Below, piece after piece: positions 17,348 through 26,768 of a DNA stretch of 64,000 nucleotides. How positions within the stretch are numbered: position 1 is the first letter of the stretch; each line of letters opens with the position of its first letter. The notes beneath the pieces are model-generated. The model saw only the letters and a list, made by a program, of their open reading frames with translations, made no database searches and was not told the DNA's origin. A program made the translations under genes and the position numbers. The DNA comes from Lacisediminihabitans changchengi (GTDB taxonomy: Bacteria; Actinomycetota; Actinomycetes; Actinomycetales; Microbacteriaceae), in assembly GCF_016634425.1 (NCBI RefSeq), contig NZ_JAEPES010000004.1, forward strand, positions 410,925-474,924, read 5' to 3'.

Positions 17348-17364
17348 CTGACACTGGGTGTCAG
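17348..17364. promoter_or_regulatory. Palindromic operator between SDR and TetR remnants
   Basis: CTGACAC (17348-17354) and GTGTCAG (17358-17364) flank TGG, a perfect 17-base operator of the kind bound by TetR proteins next to divergent SDR genes. It is intact although both neighbouring genes are frameshifted. Confidence 0.7.
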
Positions 17365-17393
17365 GTATGCCATCCAGTGGTACGCGTGAAAGC

Positions 17394-18009
17394 ATGACCG
17401 ACGACGCACCGACTGGGTTGCGCGAGCGCACCCGCCGCATCGTGCAGTCAGAACTCACTCACTGTTGTCGCGCAGGATTTGTTTCTCGCCCACGGTTACG
17501 AGTCGACCACCGTCGACCAAATTGCGGCGGCTGCCGGCATGTCGAAGCGAACCTTCTTCCGTTATCTCGCCTCGAAGGAAAACCTCGTCATCGGGAAATA
17601 TGATTTTTTGGGAGACCGTATGGCTGAGGTCCTCGCACAGCGGCCCGACGATGAGCCAGTGTGGCTGTCACTGCGTCGAGTCTTCGACCTGACCGTGGCT
17701 TATGTGCAGAACGAGCAGGAGAGAATCCGCAGCGACGCGATGGAACGGATCATGCAGAGCACTCCGGCCCTGAACGCCGGGTACCTCGACAAACTGTCGA
17801 GGATGCAGGCCCTACTCGTCGACGGTGTCCGTCAGCGCCTCGGCCCGAGGGAAGCGGACGGAACCGGCCCGGATCCGCGGCCCGCGGCCATAGTGGGGGC
17901 CGCATTCGCCTGCCTGCTCGCCGCCAGGACGACCTGGCTCGCCTCGGATCAGGCGCGTCCCTTCGCCGAATTGCTCGACGAGTCGATGGCCGCGCTATCG
18001 CTCGGATAG
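17394..18009 (+). pseudogene. Frameshifted TetR-family regulator
   Basis: The ATG start gives MTDDAPTGLRERTRRIVQSEL, a normal TetR N-terminus. The frame then breaks at a tandem CTCACTCA (17454-17461). Removing one 4-base copy restores QSELTVVAQDLFLAHGYEST and the downstream helix-turn-helix TVDQIAAAAGMSKRTFFRYL, for a total of 203 residues. The downstream frame has a good ATG-less continuation only, so a functional repressor would need an internal start that lacks helix 1. A recent 4-base duplication, or a sequencing error, explains this. Its probable targets were the divergent SDR gene and itself. Confidence 0.88.
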
Positions 18010-18080
18010 CGGTTCGCCGATAGCGCGGCCCACAGCGTGATCGCGTGGACGTCCTCGACCACCGCATCCACCGGGAAGAA

Positions 18081-18971
18081 TCAGCCGAAGCGGCCGTTCA
18101 CGTAGTCGAAGGTGCGCGCATCGATCGGCTCCGAGAACATCGCCTCTGTGTCGCCGTGCTCGACGATCGCGCCGGGCGTTCCCTGCGCGGCGAGGAAGAA
18201 GGCGCACTGGGTCGATACCCGCTGGGCCTGCTGCATGTTGTGGGTGACGATCACGATCGTGACGTCGTTGACCAACTCGAGCATGGTCTCTTCGATGACG
18301 CGGGTCGAGGTGGGGTCGAGGGCAGAGCACGGCTCGTCCATCAGCAGTACACGCGGGGTCACCGCCAGCGAGCGTGCGATGCAGAGCCGCTGCTGCTGCC
18401 CACCGGAGAGTCCGCCGCCGGGAGCCCGCAGGCGATCCTTCACCTCTTTCCAGAGGCCGGCCTTGGTGAGGCAACTCTCGACCAGGAAGTCGCGCTGGTC
18501 GCGATCGGCGTGGGTTCCGGTGAGTTTGAGCCCCGCCAGCACGTTGTCGTAGATCGACATCGCCGGAAACGGGTTCGGCTTCTGAAAGACCATTCCGATG
18601 CTCTTGCGCGCCTCGACCAGCTTGCGATCGGCGTTGTAGATGTCCTGCCCGTCGATCAGCACCTCACCGGCGAGGCTGGCGGATGGCACCAGCTCGTGCA
18701 TCCGGTTCAGGATGCGCAGGAAAGTCGACTTGCCGCACCCCGAAGGCCCGATGAGCGACGTGATAACGCCGGCCGGCATCGTCAGGGAGACCCGATCGAG
18801 TACCTGGTGGTCGCCAAACCAGGCGGAGATGTCGCGTGCCTCGAGGGATGCCAGCGGCTCGGGTTCTGCAGGTGGCAGATCGAGCGCGGGTGCCGACCGT
18901 CGCGGCAGACGGGCGAACAACGAGCGCGGCGAGGGCAGCACGCGGGTGACATCGGTGAGTTGGTCGGTCAT
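18081..18971 (-). CDS. pstB: Pst-type ABC transporter ATP-binding protein
   Basis: This 296-residue ATPase is the last gene of a ten-gene array. Walker A is GPSGCGKST (75-83), [10 protein letters not shown] is the PstB-specific Q-loop, the signature is [16 protein letters not shown], Walker B is [13 protein letters not shown], and [13 protein letters not shown] is the switch. These mark PstB rather than a generic importer. It carries about 40 extra N-terminal residues rich in Pro and Arg compared with usual PstB. It lies 14 bases after the sortase-fold gene and more than 8 kb from its permeases, a strange gene order. No phoU is present in the array. Confidence 0.95.
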   Translation of the reverse strand: MTDQLTDVTRVLPSPRSLFARLPRRSAPALDLPPAEPEPLASLEARDISAWFGDHQVLDRVSLTMPAGVITSLIGPSGCGKSTFLRILNRMHELVPSASLAGEVLIDGQDIYNADRKLVEARKSIGMVFQKPNPFPAMSIYDNVLAGLKLTGTHADRDQRDFLVESCLTKAGLWKEVKDRLRAPGGGLSGGQQQRLCIARSLAVTPRVLLMDEPCSALDPTSTRVIEETMLELVNDVTIVIVTHNMQQAQRVSTQCAFFLAAQGTPGAIVEHGDTEAMFSEPIDARTFDYVNGRFG

Positions 18972-18985
18972 GGGGTTCCCTGCGA

Positions 18986-19957
18986 TCAGAGGAGGTTGGG
19001 CAAGAGGATGGTCACCTGGTTGGTGACGTAGATACCGGCGAGCACGGTGAGCGGAACGAACACGATCCAGGTCTTCTGTGCGCCGATGCGGCGGTAGGCC
19101 CAGACCGCGCCGATCTCGACCACGATGAGGAACTGCAGCGCGAACACCAGCGCCCAGACCGTGGTGGTGTCGGAGGCGAGAGGCGCGTCTTCAGGCGGCA
19201 AAGAAACGATCGTGGTCTGACGCTGCCCTACGGGTAGCGCCGCGGAGGTCGCCTGTGCATCGACATAGGCAACGCCGGATGGAGCGAATGGCGCTCCTCG
19301 AGCGGTTTCCAGAATCAGACGGCTCTGCTTACCATTCGGCGCTGTGGGCACCGGATCTCCGGCGTAGCGCACGCCAATCACGGAAAAATCAGTAACACCC
19401 TGCCCGGTGCGCGCCGTGAAGGTATCGCCCGGGGCGAGCTCTTGGATTCGCGCAAAAGGCCCACCGAATGCCGAAGCGCGACCCAGGATCACACTGGTGC
19501 CGATTTGCCCCGGCAGTACCGTGTCGCGTCGATGACCGGGGCCGGCGGTGAGTGTGCTCGAGGATGTTCCCTCCACGAACACCTGGTTAACGCCCAGGCT
19601 GGGGATGGATATGAATCCGAGCGGAGTGCCGTCTTCGAGAAGGTGGTCGTCGAAATCCCCTTCGCTCACAGGAAGAGTCCCCGCGGCAAACTGTTCCGAG
19701 ATGGAGTCGCGTAGTCGTTGTTGCGCCACCAGGTGTTGCACCTGACTGAGAACCGTAACGTTCAGCACGAATGCGATCAGGAGCGCAGCGACAATGGCGA
19801 GAGTGCTTCGAACAAAGAACTGAGCCGGCGTGAGCACAACTGGTGGACGCGGAGCACGCGGGAGCCGTCGCGGAGGCTTAGGCGTACGCGGAGGTTTCGG
19901 GGCGGAGCCGCGACGATTGCCTGAAGCCGGCGGGGCCTCGATGACTGGACTGATCAC
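18986..19957 (-). CDS. Sortase-fold membrane protein lacking catalytic Cys and His
   Basis: About 323 residues: a Pro/Arg-rich cytoplasmic N-terminus, a membrane helix ([20 protein letters not shown]), an extracellular sortase-like domain, and two C-terminal helices ([20 protein letters not shown] and [13 protein letters not shown]). The domain follows sortase landmarks: [30 protein letters not shown], and [15 protein letters not shown], where sortases have GHR. At the LxTC position it reads [13 protein letters not shown]. There is no cysteine anywhere in the protein and the catalytic His is replaced. It is thus probably a pseudo-sortase with a structural or binding role. The GTG start overlaps the previous stop by four bases. 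Confidence 0.82.
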   Translation of the reverse strand: MISPVIEAPPASGNRRGSAPKPPRTPKPPRRLPRAPRPPVVLTPAQFFVRSTLAIVAALLIAFVLNVTVLSQVQHLVAQQRLRDSISEQFAAGTLPVSEGDFDDHLLEDGTPLGFISIPSLGVNQVFVEGTSSSTLTAGPGHRRDTVLPGQIGTSVILGRASAFGGPFARIQELAPGDTFTARTGQGVTDFSVIGVRYAGDPVPTAPNGKQSRLILETARGAPFAPSGVAYVDAQATSAALPVGQRQTTIVSLPPEDAPLASDTTTVWALVFALQFLIVVEIGAVWAYRRIGAQKTWIVFVPLTVLAGIYVTNQVTILLPNLL

Positions 19958-20679
19958 CCGACGCTCCGGAAAATCAGCGCGAGGCGCGCTAACCAGGCAA
20001 AGCGGACGCCGAGCAAGGCAATGACCGCGAGCGCTCCGCCGCAGCCGATGGCGACAACCGGCGGGACCACGACAAACGAGTCGCGGGTCACCGAAGACAG
20101 CTTCTTGCCGTCGACGATTTTCGGGGGGGAGAACTTGACGTGGGTGTGAATCGCAGTCCACTGTCCGAAGCCGGAGAGACTGGTCTCGACAACGCGAGTC
20201 TCGTTCGGCTTCAGCGCGCTAATCGGGAGTTTGTGTGAGGTTCCGATACGTGAGCCCACCGGGGATGTGGCCCAAAACTCGGCGGTGGAGTCGATGCTCG
20301 ACTTGGCATCATTGCGCACAGTGAACCGGAGCAAGACCTTGCTGTCGACGGGTGAACTCGACCAGACGTAGTGCGAGGAGAGACCGCTGACAAAGACGAT
20401 CCCACCGAGCCCACCGTCGTGCGACGACTCGTGAGGAGTCGATGCGCTCGGCGATGGCATCGGAGATTCACTTTCCGAGGGAGATGATCCCCCGCCGCCC
20501 GACCCAGCGCCCGACGGCGACGGCGACGGCGCCACCGTTACCGTCAATCCGATTCCGTCGTCTGACGGTGCCGCCATCGCAGACAGGCCGAATCCGCCCC
20601 CGGCGATCAACAGAACACCGAGACCGAGAAGCGCCGCGAAAAGTCGTCGAGCTAGCACATTGCGTCTAGCTGGCGTCAT
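19954..20679 (-). CDS. Membrane-tethered extracellular protein of the Pst/WxL array
   Basis: This 241-residue protein has an N-terminal signal or anchor (LFAALLGLGVLLIAGGGFGL), a Ser/Pro/Gly-rich linker (about 45-95), one beta-sandwich-like domain (residues 100-205, with LLRFTVRNDAKSSIDSTAEF and NETRVVETSLSGFGQW), and a C-terminal helix (VVAIGCGGALAVIALLGVRF). The domain looks like an Ig/DUF916-type module of the kind that follows the WxL-binding region. The first 14 bases overlap the DUF916-like gene, and its stop overlaps the sortase-fold gene. I do not recognise a named family. The context suggests a scaffold part of the same surface complex. Confidence 0.75.
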   Translation of the reverse strand: MTPARRNVLARRLFAALLGLGVLLIAGGGFGLSAMAAPSDDGIGLTVTVAPSPSPSGAGSGGGGSSPSESESPMPSPSASTPHESSHDGGLGGIVFVSGLSSHYVWSSSPVDSKVLLRFTVRNDAKSSIDSTAEFWATSPVGSRIGTSHKLPISALKPNETRVVETSLSGFGQWTAIHTHVKFSPPKIVDGKKLSSVTRDSFVVVPPVVAIGCGGALAVIALLGVRFAWLARLALIFRSVG

Positions 20680-21760
20680 TGTTCACACCCGTCGTGATGA
20701 GTTGGTCCTCGATTGCCTCGGCTGCCTTGCGTCGCGCCTCGCTCTCGGTGTGCTCGATCCAGGCGGTCGCGCGGATGCGGTCGGAACGCCGGCGGAGGCG
20801 CACGATCAGGACCACGAGGCCAGCAACCACGAGCAGGATCAGCACCCACCACGGCATCACGAATAGGGTTGAGTCTCGCTCGATGGTTCGCAGGGGGCCC
20901 GGGTTCAGAGCATCTTTATCCACAGTTGGCACAAGATTCACGTGCGGATTGAGGTAGCCCAGCTGCGGAACGCCGGGAACAGCAACGGTCACGACTCTCG
21001 TGCTGCCCGGTAGCAGTTCAGAAACACTGGTGCGGACTAGCCCGGAGGCACCGATGCCGAGGTAGGTCTTGACGTTCACCACCATGTCGGCGCCGAGGGC
21101 CACGTTCCCATTGTTGCGAACGGTGAACTTCACGTCGGTGGTGCCGTTGAAAGGGTTGAGCGATCCCGCGTAGTCGGCCGAGATATTGCCAACGGTCAAC
21201 GCGGGCTGCAGGGCTCCCTTAACCCGCACGTACATGCGGGTAGCAACTCGGCGATCAACCATGATTGACCCCTGCGCCGTGGCAACGGAGATTACGATTC
21301 CACCGGCGTGGTCCCCAGGAGCAGCATTCGACGGCACATCCAGACGGAACGAGACGACCTTCGTCTCACCGGCGGCGATCGGCAGATCTATCGAATGCTG
21401 ACCGTTCGCAAAGGTCACCCACGAGCCTCCATCAACCGGAGCCTGCTTGGTATCGAGAAGACTGAAAGCGCCCTGGGCTGTGTCGAAAGCATCTGTCGCC
21501 AAGATTTTCATCGTCTGCGCGGTGGACCCCGTGTTGCGCACGAGATATGAGTCGTCGACGTGCTGACCAGGGTCGACCTGATAGCTGAACCGAGATCGAT
21601 CGTCGGTGCTTGTCCCGTCGGATGGCGCGCCGGAGATTCCGGTGGTGTCGTCCGCGCGCGCAGGGGAGGCAGCGGAGAAAAGTCCAGCACCTAGGGCGAC
21701 GAATACTGCAAGGGCGGCAATGTGTCGAAGTGAGCGTTCGACATTCGGGTTGGCGAGCAC
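20666..21760 (-). CDS. DUF916-like (WxL-interacting, peptidoglycan-binding) membrane protein
   Basis: This 364-residue protein has a signal peptide (HIAALAVFVALGAGLFSAAS), two beta-sandwich domains and a C-terminal helix (WVLILLVVAGLVVLIVRLRR) with a charged cytoplasmic tail. Landmarks of DUF916 are FSYQVDPGQHVDDSYLVRN, FRLDVPSNAAPGDHAGGIV and RVATRMYVRVKG. The second domain (FTVRNNGNVALGADMVVNV) matches the following DUF3324-like part. In Firmicutes such proteins tether WxL proteins to the wall, and the WxL-like gene here lies immediately upstream. A terminator-like hairpin separates the two. Confidence 0.85.
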   Translation of the reverse strand: MLANPNVERSLRHIAALAVFVALGAGLFSAASPARADDTTGISGAPSDGTSTDDRSRFSYQVDPGQHVDDSYLVRNTGSTAQTMKILATDAFDTAQGAFSLLDTKQAPVDGGSWVTFANGQHSIDLPIAAGETKVVSFRLDVPSNAAPGDHAGGIVISVATAQGSIMVDRRVATRMYVRVKGALQPALTVGNISADYAGSLNPFNGTTDVKFTVRNNGNVALGADMVVNVKTYLGIGASGLVRTSVSELLPGSTRVVTVAVPGVPQLGYLNPHVNLVPTVDKDALNPGPLRTIERDSTLFVMPWWVLILLVVAGLVVLIVRLRRRSDRIRATAWIEHTESEARRKAAEAIEDQLITTGVNNDAS

Positions 21761-21846
21761 GGTCTATCTATCCAAACTGAGCTTGACGGCGGTGATCGCG
21801 GCGCTTAACTGCAACTGAACGCGGGCGATGCGGTATGGAAAACGTG

Positions 21847-21884
21847 GGCGGGAGAAGCCACGAGCACCCGTGACTTCTCCCGCC
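21847..21884 (-). terminator. Intercistronic hairpin after the WxL-like gene
   Basis: Arms GGCGGGAGAAG (21847-21857) and CTTCTCCCGCC (21874-21884) pair perfectly, with a further CACG/CGTG inner pairing. The hairpin lies 14 bases after the WxL-like stop and, on the minus strand, is followed by ACGTTTTCC, a short T-run. It is probably a partial terminator or mRNA-stabilising structure that lowers expression of the DUF916-to-pstB part relative to the surface proteins. Confidence 0.65.
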
Positions 21885-21898
21885 GGTTATCGCGGGTA

Positions 21899-22975
21899 CT
21901 ACTTCGAGGTGAGCGTGAGCGTCAGGGTCGAGTCGTACGTGCCGGCCGCAGCCGTCGCCGGGGCGACGAATGTGAGGTCGGCGTTCACGACGGTGTCACC
22001 GACGTTTACGCCGTTGTCCGCCGAGGCGAACGCTGCGTCGTAGACGGCGGTTCCGGCGGCTTGCTTCGTCCCGGCAGTGATGTTCGCACCGGTCGGCTTG
22101 CTGATCAGCTTGGGCGCGAAGCCCAGCTGCGCCTTCGAGATCGTCTTGGTGTTGTCACCCTCGAGCACGAAGTCCGTCACCTTGGTAGTAAGGTCCCAGC
22201 CCGTGTGGCTCGCGACGCGCCCGTCACTCACCTTCACGTCGCCGAGCGTTCCGGTCGACGTGGAGAGCTGCGTGGCCGGATCGAGCACCGGGTTACCGAT
22301 GAGCACAGTGGTCGCCGCGGGGGCAACCAGGCTGAGTACGCCATCCTGGGCTGCGAGAGTGGTCGCTTTCAGGTTGAGGTCAGCGGAGCCGGTCGGCGGG
22401 GTGGGCGGGGTGGTCGAGCCGGTCTCGGTGGGCTGGTCGACCGTGAACTTTCCCGTGACGGCGGTCACGTGGATCGACGCGAAGAAGACACCAGTGGATG
22501 CCAGCTTCGAACCGTTGTTGATAGTGCAGGCAAGGCCGATGCTGTAGTCACCGCCCGCTGCCTTCACTGCTGCCGCGTTGCCGACATTCTGCTGATACGG
22601 GGACGTAGTGAACTGAGCGACGTTCTTGCTGCCGGCCGGGTAGAACAACGAAGACCCCACCGCCGAGTAGTTGGCCATGGTGAATTCCTGCCCCTTGGGG
22701 GCGAGGAAGGTTACCGAACCGGTCGCGTCGGCGGGGCACACGTACGGAGTGGAAACGTCTGCGGGATTGTTGAATCCGAAATTGTCGTCGTTCCAGTCGA
22801 TGACGGACCCGGCCGGGATCAGCGCGTTGGTGTTGCTGTCGCCGATGTACACCGGCGCCTGGGATCCGTTGGGCTGGATTGCGGCGGAGGCCGAGATCGC
22901 GACCGTTGCGCCAGCAACGACTGCGAGAACGGCCGCGCCTACGAGAATGGTGCGCGATTTAGTGAAGGAGAGCAT
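21899..22975 (-). CDS. Secreted WxL-like surface protein
   Basis: This 358-residue exported protein has a clear signal peptide (ILVGAAVLAVVAGATVAISA, cut near ASA-A), an N-terminal beta-rich domain with two cysteines (YVCPAD, GLACTIN), a TTPPTPPTG linker, and a C-terminal domain that follows the WxL family. That domain has DGRVASHTGWDLTTKVTDF, with the W-x-L motif, and closes with FVAPATAAAGTYDSTLTLTL; the second usual WxL motif has Leu in place of Trp. WxL domains bind peptidoglycan non-covalently. GAAAGG lies before the ATG. There is no LPXTG anchor. The adjacent DUF916-like gene supports the assignment. Confidence 0.78.
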   Translation of the reverse strand: MLSFTKSRTILVGAAVLAVVAGATVAISASAAIQPNGSQAPVYIGDSNTNALIPAGSVIDWNDDNFGFNNPADVSTPYVCPADATGSVTFLAPKGQEFTMANYSAVGSSLFYPAGSKNVAQFTTSPYQQNVGNAAAVKAAGGDYSIGLACTINNGSKLASTGVFFASIHVTAVTGKFTVDQPTETGSTTPPTPPTGSADLNLKATTLAAQDGVLSLVAPAATTVLIGNPVLDPATQLSTSTGTLGDVKVSDGRVASHTGWDLTTKVTDFVLEGDNTKTISKAQLGFAPKLISKPTGANITAGTKQAAGTAVYDAAFASADNGVNVGDTVVNADLTFVAPATAAAGTYDSTLTLTLTSK

Positions 22976-22998
22976 GGTGGTTGTGCCTTTCTATCGGG

Positions 22999-24126
22999 TT
23001 AGGAGGCGTTGGCGCGGAGGATGGTGGTGGACGACGGAGCGAGGAAGCCGAACTTGGCCTTGACAGCGCCCGAGGTGGTCGGGCCGGTGCCGAAGTTGCT
23101 GAGGCTCTTCGCCTTCGTGGGGTTCACGAGGTCAGCAAGACCCTGCTCGAACTTCGCGTTCGCACTGTCGATTCGTGCGTACTCAACGACCATGTAGGTG
23201 TCTCGACCCCACACGGAGTTGGCGTAGTAGGTCGAGTTGGCAGCGAGCGCGGTGCCGGTTCCGGTGAAAGGCGCAGTGCCGATCGGCGAACCCAGCGCTG
23301 CGGCTCCGGTACGGTTCTGAGCTGCGCCGTTGCTCTGCGCGATGAAGCTCGCGACGGAGAACGGAGCGATCTGGCCGACGGCCGTAAGGGCGGTTCCATC
23401 GTTCTCGTTGATGGCGGCGAACGTAGGGTTAGCCCCGTTGTTCGTGACACAGTTGACGAGCGCCTGGTTGTCGGTCACGCCAATCGCGCCCAGGAAAAAC
23501 TTGCGGGTGCCCGAGCCTGCCTGCGGCAGCAACGGCTGCACCGTTACTCCGTTGATCACGTTCGCGCCGGCAACGCAGGTGTAGATCTGCGTGAGCTGCG
23601 CGGTGGTGATGGAACCGAGCGCCGCGGCCGATCCGTTGAACGCATAGGTAACCGCATCGCGAGCGAAGGGCACGTAGGCGAGTACACCGCTTGCGGTGTT
23701 GGTAGCCGAGCCAGGGCCGCTGGAGGAGCGAGCGACATCGACCTGACCGGGGATCTTCATTGTCGGCGTCGAGTTGTTCGCGACGGCAAAGGTCTCTCCG
23801 TCGATCGAGCGGCTGAGAGCCTTCACGCCGTCACCAGACCCAGCGGGTCGAGCGAAGGACGGGCCACCCTGCTTCACCTGGATGGCTGCCGAGCCGAACG
23901 CGTCGAAGGAACCGAGCGAAGCTCCGGAGCTTGCGAGCACGCGCACCGAAGACCCCGTGATGGAGGTGCCGTTAACCAGGGCGTTCGAGACGTCCTGGAG
24001 AGTGTCGGACCCTACGAGTGTGTAGCTATTGGAGATCGGGTCTGCGTGAGCGGGAACTGCGATGGCGACACCGGCGATGGCGACACCGACTGCTGCGCAA
24101 ACGGCAGCGGCCTTGATCTTCTTCAC
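22999..24126 (-). CDS. Secreted phosphate-type substrate-binding protein
   Basis: About 375 residues start at a GTG preceded by GAAAGGAAAC. The signal peptide is AAAVCAAVGVAIAGVAIAVP, cleaved around AHA-D, and the mature protein begins DPISNSYTLVGSDTLQDVSN, the PBP-like opening (GSDTLQD) used to bind oxyanions. Later landmarks are VPFARDAVTYAF, QIYTCVAG (tip loop), QAGSGTRKFFL (second oxyanion loop, GSGT) and VWGRDTYMVVEYARID. There is no lipobox and no C-terminal anchor, so it should be freely secreted or bound by the surface complex. It is the second of three binding-protein-like products in this array. Confidence 0.85.
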   Translation of the reverse strand: MKKIKAAAVCAAVGVAIAGVAIAVPAHADPISNSYTLVGSDTLQDVSNALVNGTSITGSSVRVLASSGASLGSFDAFGSAAIQVKQGGPSFARPAGSGDGVKALSRSIDGETFAVANNSTPTMKIPGQVDVARSSSGPGSATNTASGVLAYVPFARDAVTYAFNGSAAALGSITTAQLTQIYTCVAGANVINGVTVQPLLPQAGSGTRKFFLGAIGVTDNQALVNCVTNNGANPTFAAINENDGTALTAVGQIAPFSVASFIAQSNGAAQNRTGAAALGSPIGTAPFTGTGTALAANSTYYANSVWGRDTYMVVEYARIDSANAKFEQGLADLVNPTKAKSLSNFGTGPTTSGAVKAKFGFLAPSSTTILRANAS

Positions 24127-24236
24127 TTCGTTTCCTTTCGAGGGGGGGGGTTCGACCACTCGCGGGAGGCGGTTGATCGACTTGGCGTCCGCTGCGACGG
24201 ACGTCGGCTGGCGTTCGGGTCCAAGAATGTGGGGCA

Positions 24237-26768
24237 TCAGATCCGTCGTCTGAGTCGGGGGATGATTGGAACAGCGAGCGCGGCGATGATGCCGGCGAGG
24301 AGGCTGAGTGGGACCGCGGACGCGATCTCGCTCATGTCGTGGTCCTTTGGGGTGACGCCACTGGTAAGGCTCAGCGCTGGGTCCCCCGATGCACTAGGTC
24401 CAGCGAATGTCGGAGAAGGCGTGTCGCTCGAACCTCCAGTGCCCGCGCTGGTCGCATCGTCTGCGCTTACCGCCGAGTCGCCCGATTCGACGGTTGGCGG
24501 CAGGACCGAAACTCCCGCGACGATCGCAGCGGCAGCGTTTTTCGAAAGTTCACGCCACGATGCGGGAAGCGGTGCATATCCGTCTGGCAACTGCCCCTGT
24601 GCCGTTCCCGGTTCCTGCCCCTTCGTCGACGCATAGTTGATGAATGCGGCGTACGAGTCCCGAGTTGCCTGGTCGTTCTGAGTCGGATTCGTCGCGGCAT
24701 AGACCGGCATAGTTAGCGGGTACGCGGTTGGTGCCGCTTTCGCGGCCTCGCCCGCAGGGTTGTACTCGTACACCTGCGCCTGCGCGGCCGTTCGTGTCAT
24801 CGCCGCTGACGCCGCAGTCATTGCCTCGGCGGTAGGCGAAGCGAACGCACCGGCGGGGTTCCGAAGTGACGCGGACACGAGCTGATACTTCGCCGCCGAC
24901 GCCGTGTCCGTGAGGCCGAGCACGTTCTGGAAGCCTGGATTGTTTCTGACCGCCTTGATGTAAGCAGGCGGTGTCTTCGTGATGTCCCAAGGGCCGAGCA
25001 CCTGTCCATCTCCGCGAAGGGTGAGGTAGCCACCGGTGTCAAGGTCGTTTGTATATGGGCGCCAGGTGACCAGGTTGAGAGCGCCAGCCCCGTTGGGTAC
25101 AGCGGGTACTTCAGCCGGGTCCGACTTCGGGAACGAATCCATGGGTAGGGAAAGTCCAACTTTGGCCGGGTTGATCGAAGCGTCGGTCGAATTCCACGGA
25201 TTGACGAACATTCCCCAGGCATCAGGTTTGCCGGCGACGAAGTCACGACCTTCCTGGTCGGCCATCACATAACGCCAGAGCTGAAATGCCACGTCGGACC
25301 GGCCCTGCGGAACCAAGAGATCGGCGAGTGACGGCGAAACGAGGGCCTGAGTCTTCCACTCTGGGTCGTTGATCGCCAGGAAGTCAGGATCAGTCGTCAG
25401 GTTCCGGGCATTGTGCCCCGGGTTGGCTGGGCTGTGGTATCCGATGTCACTCTTGTCACCAGGCAAAGAGTCCAGATACGAGTTCGTGAGTAGCTTCGCG
25501 ATCAGACGCGGAGTGAGCTTCATCGAGCTAAATGCCTGATTCGCCTTGGCCAGGTCGGCAGAGTCGGTGTTCGGGCCTGCGAGCGGTCGCCTATCGATGG
25601 CGAACGCGACAGAGATTCCCGATAGTGCGATAGGGGCGTAGACGTCTGGATCGGGCGAACCGTCGGATGTATCGAGAGCGCGCGAGGTGAGCGCGAGCGC
25701 CGCAGGTACGGCTGGATCGCTGGCCGCTCTGAGCGCATCGGGCTCGGCCCCGGTGCTGATGGTGAAGATCGAGCCCGAGCTCCCCGCGCACAAAACGGGC
25801 TGCCAGGATCCGACTGCACCAGCGACGAGCTCGCTGCCGGAAATCTGCTTCTCGGCTGACCCGATCGGGCAATTGATTCCAATGGGCTTAAAGTTCACGC
25901 GGAACGCGATGCGGTGCTTCCACGCGTCCCAGAACAGCCCGGAGTGGACTATATGGCTCTCGCCAGCGTCTTGGGTTCCTCGCGGTACGACGACTATCCA
26001 GCAGGACTTCCCTGTGATCGCCGCACCCGTGGTGACGACCTTGGCACCGCAGTCAATTCCAGACGACTGTTGCGCGGTCTGCACCTCGAACTTCACCGAG
26101 CCCTTGCCGTCCGCGCTCGACCCCGCCCACTTAACCTCGTTGGAGCTGTAGGCAGTGAAGAACTCGTTGGTGTTGGGGTCGACTGTGTCGAGCTTCACGT
26201 GATTCACGACGGACGCGATTACCTTGCCCGACGGCGCCCGGAACGGGATCGAAGTATAGGTGGGGTGCGCGAAACCGTCGCCCGGAGCGGTGAACGGATC
26301 ATCCTGCGGTGCCACCTCGTCGTCGGTGACGAAGTTGTCGCGGGTAGCCCCAGGGGTGAGGAAGCCGCCGTACTGGCAGGTCGTGCGGTCGGGCTGAGCT
26401 GGCTGCCCGGCCGCCACTGCGGGGTCGTCGCCCCAGCACTGCATGATTTGCAAGAAGTTCTCTCCACCGTTGTCGGTGGCGGGCTGGGTGGATTTCTCGG
26501 CTCCGGTCCAGCTGATTTGAAGACCTTGCGCGACAAGGTCTTTGGTCTGAGCGATGGTGACCGAGAGATCCTTCATTGGTGCGTGTGCTAAATCGTCGTC
26601 AGCCTGCTTGGCCGTGATCGTCACCGCTGACGAGTCACTCGCGGTGGCCGAGGGCGCTCCGGTCCCGAAGGCTACAGAAATACCGCCGACGACAAGGGCG
26701 ACGAGAAGGCCGACGACAACCGAGGCGAGCCACGGTTTCTGCGCATGGGATTTCGAGGGCGAAAGCAC
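24237..26768 (-). CDS. Large membrane-anchored binding-protein-like surface protein
   Basis: This 843-residue protein has an N-terminal signal or anchor (WLASVVVGLLVALVVGGISV) and a C-terminal helix with a basic tail (LSLLAGIIAALAVPIIPRLR). The extracellular region has paired cysteines (IMQCWGDD/TTCQYGG, GIDCGAKV/GKSCWIVV, GINCPIG/PVLCAG). The segment YAPIALSGISVAFAIDRRPL with MKLTPRLIAKLLTNSYLD aligns in style with the PstS core (SGVTYA... and KLTP..LAKIFTG), so an expanded phosphate-binding-like domain is likely. A Thr/Ser/Pro linker precedes the anchor. I know of no characterised homologue. It lies between pstS and the second binding protein. Confidence 0.78.
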   Translation of the reverse strand: MLSPSKSHAQKPWLASVVVGLLVALVVGGISVAFGTGAPSATASDSSAVTITAKQADDDLAHAPMKDLSVTIAQTKDLVAQGLQISWTGAEKSTQPATDNGGENFLQIMQCWGDDPAVAAGQPAQPDRTTCQYGGFLTPGATRDNFVTDDEVAPQDDPFTAPGDGFAHPTYTSIPFRAPSGKVIASVVNHVKLDTVDPNTNEFFTAYSSNEVKWAGSSADGKGSVKFEVQTAQQSSGIDCGAKVVTTGAAITGKSCWIVVVPRGTQDAGESHIVHSGLFWDAWKHRIAFRVNFKPIGINCPIGSAEKQISGSELVAGAVGSWQPVLCAGSSGSIFTISTGAEPDALRAASDPAVPAALALTSRALDTSDGSPDPDVYAPIALSGISVAFAIDRRPLAGPNTDSADLAKANQAFSSMKLTPRLIAKLLTNSYLDSLPGDKSDIGYHSPANPGHNARNLTTDPDFLAINDPEWKTQALVSPSLADLLVPQGRSDVAFQLWRYVMADQEGRDFVAGKPDAWGMFVNPWNSTDASINPAKVGLSLPMDSFPKSDPAEVPAVPNGAGALNLVTWRPYTNDLDTGGYLTLRGDGQVLGPWDITKTPPAYIKAVRNNPGFQNVLGLTDTASAAKYQLVSASLRNPAGAFASPTAEAMTAASAAMTRTAAQAQVYEYNPAGEAAKAAPTAYPLTMPVYAATNPTQNDQATRDSYAAFINYASTKGQEPGTAQGQLPDGYAPLPASWRELSKNAAAAIVAGVSVLPPTVESGDSAVSADDATSAGTGGSSDTPSPTFAGPSASGDPALSLTSGVTPKDHDMSEIASAVPLSLLAGIIAALAVPIIPRLRRRI

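Noticed and set aside
19442-19745. Short plus-strand frames inside the sortase-fold gene
   Set aside because: They lack ribosome sites and known domains and lie opposite a well-supported protein.
18986-19957. Functional class E sortase for the LAFTG protein
   Set aside because: The fold fits, but there is no Cys and the His is missing, so it cannot perform transpeptidation; a real sortase must lie elsewhere.
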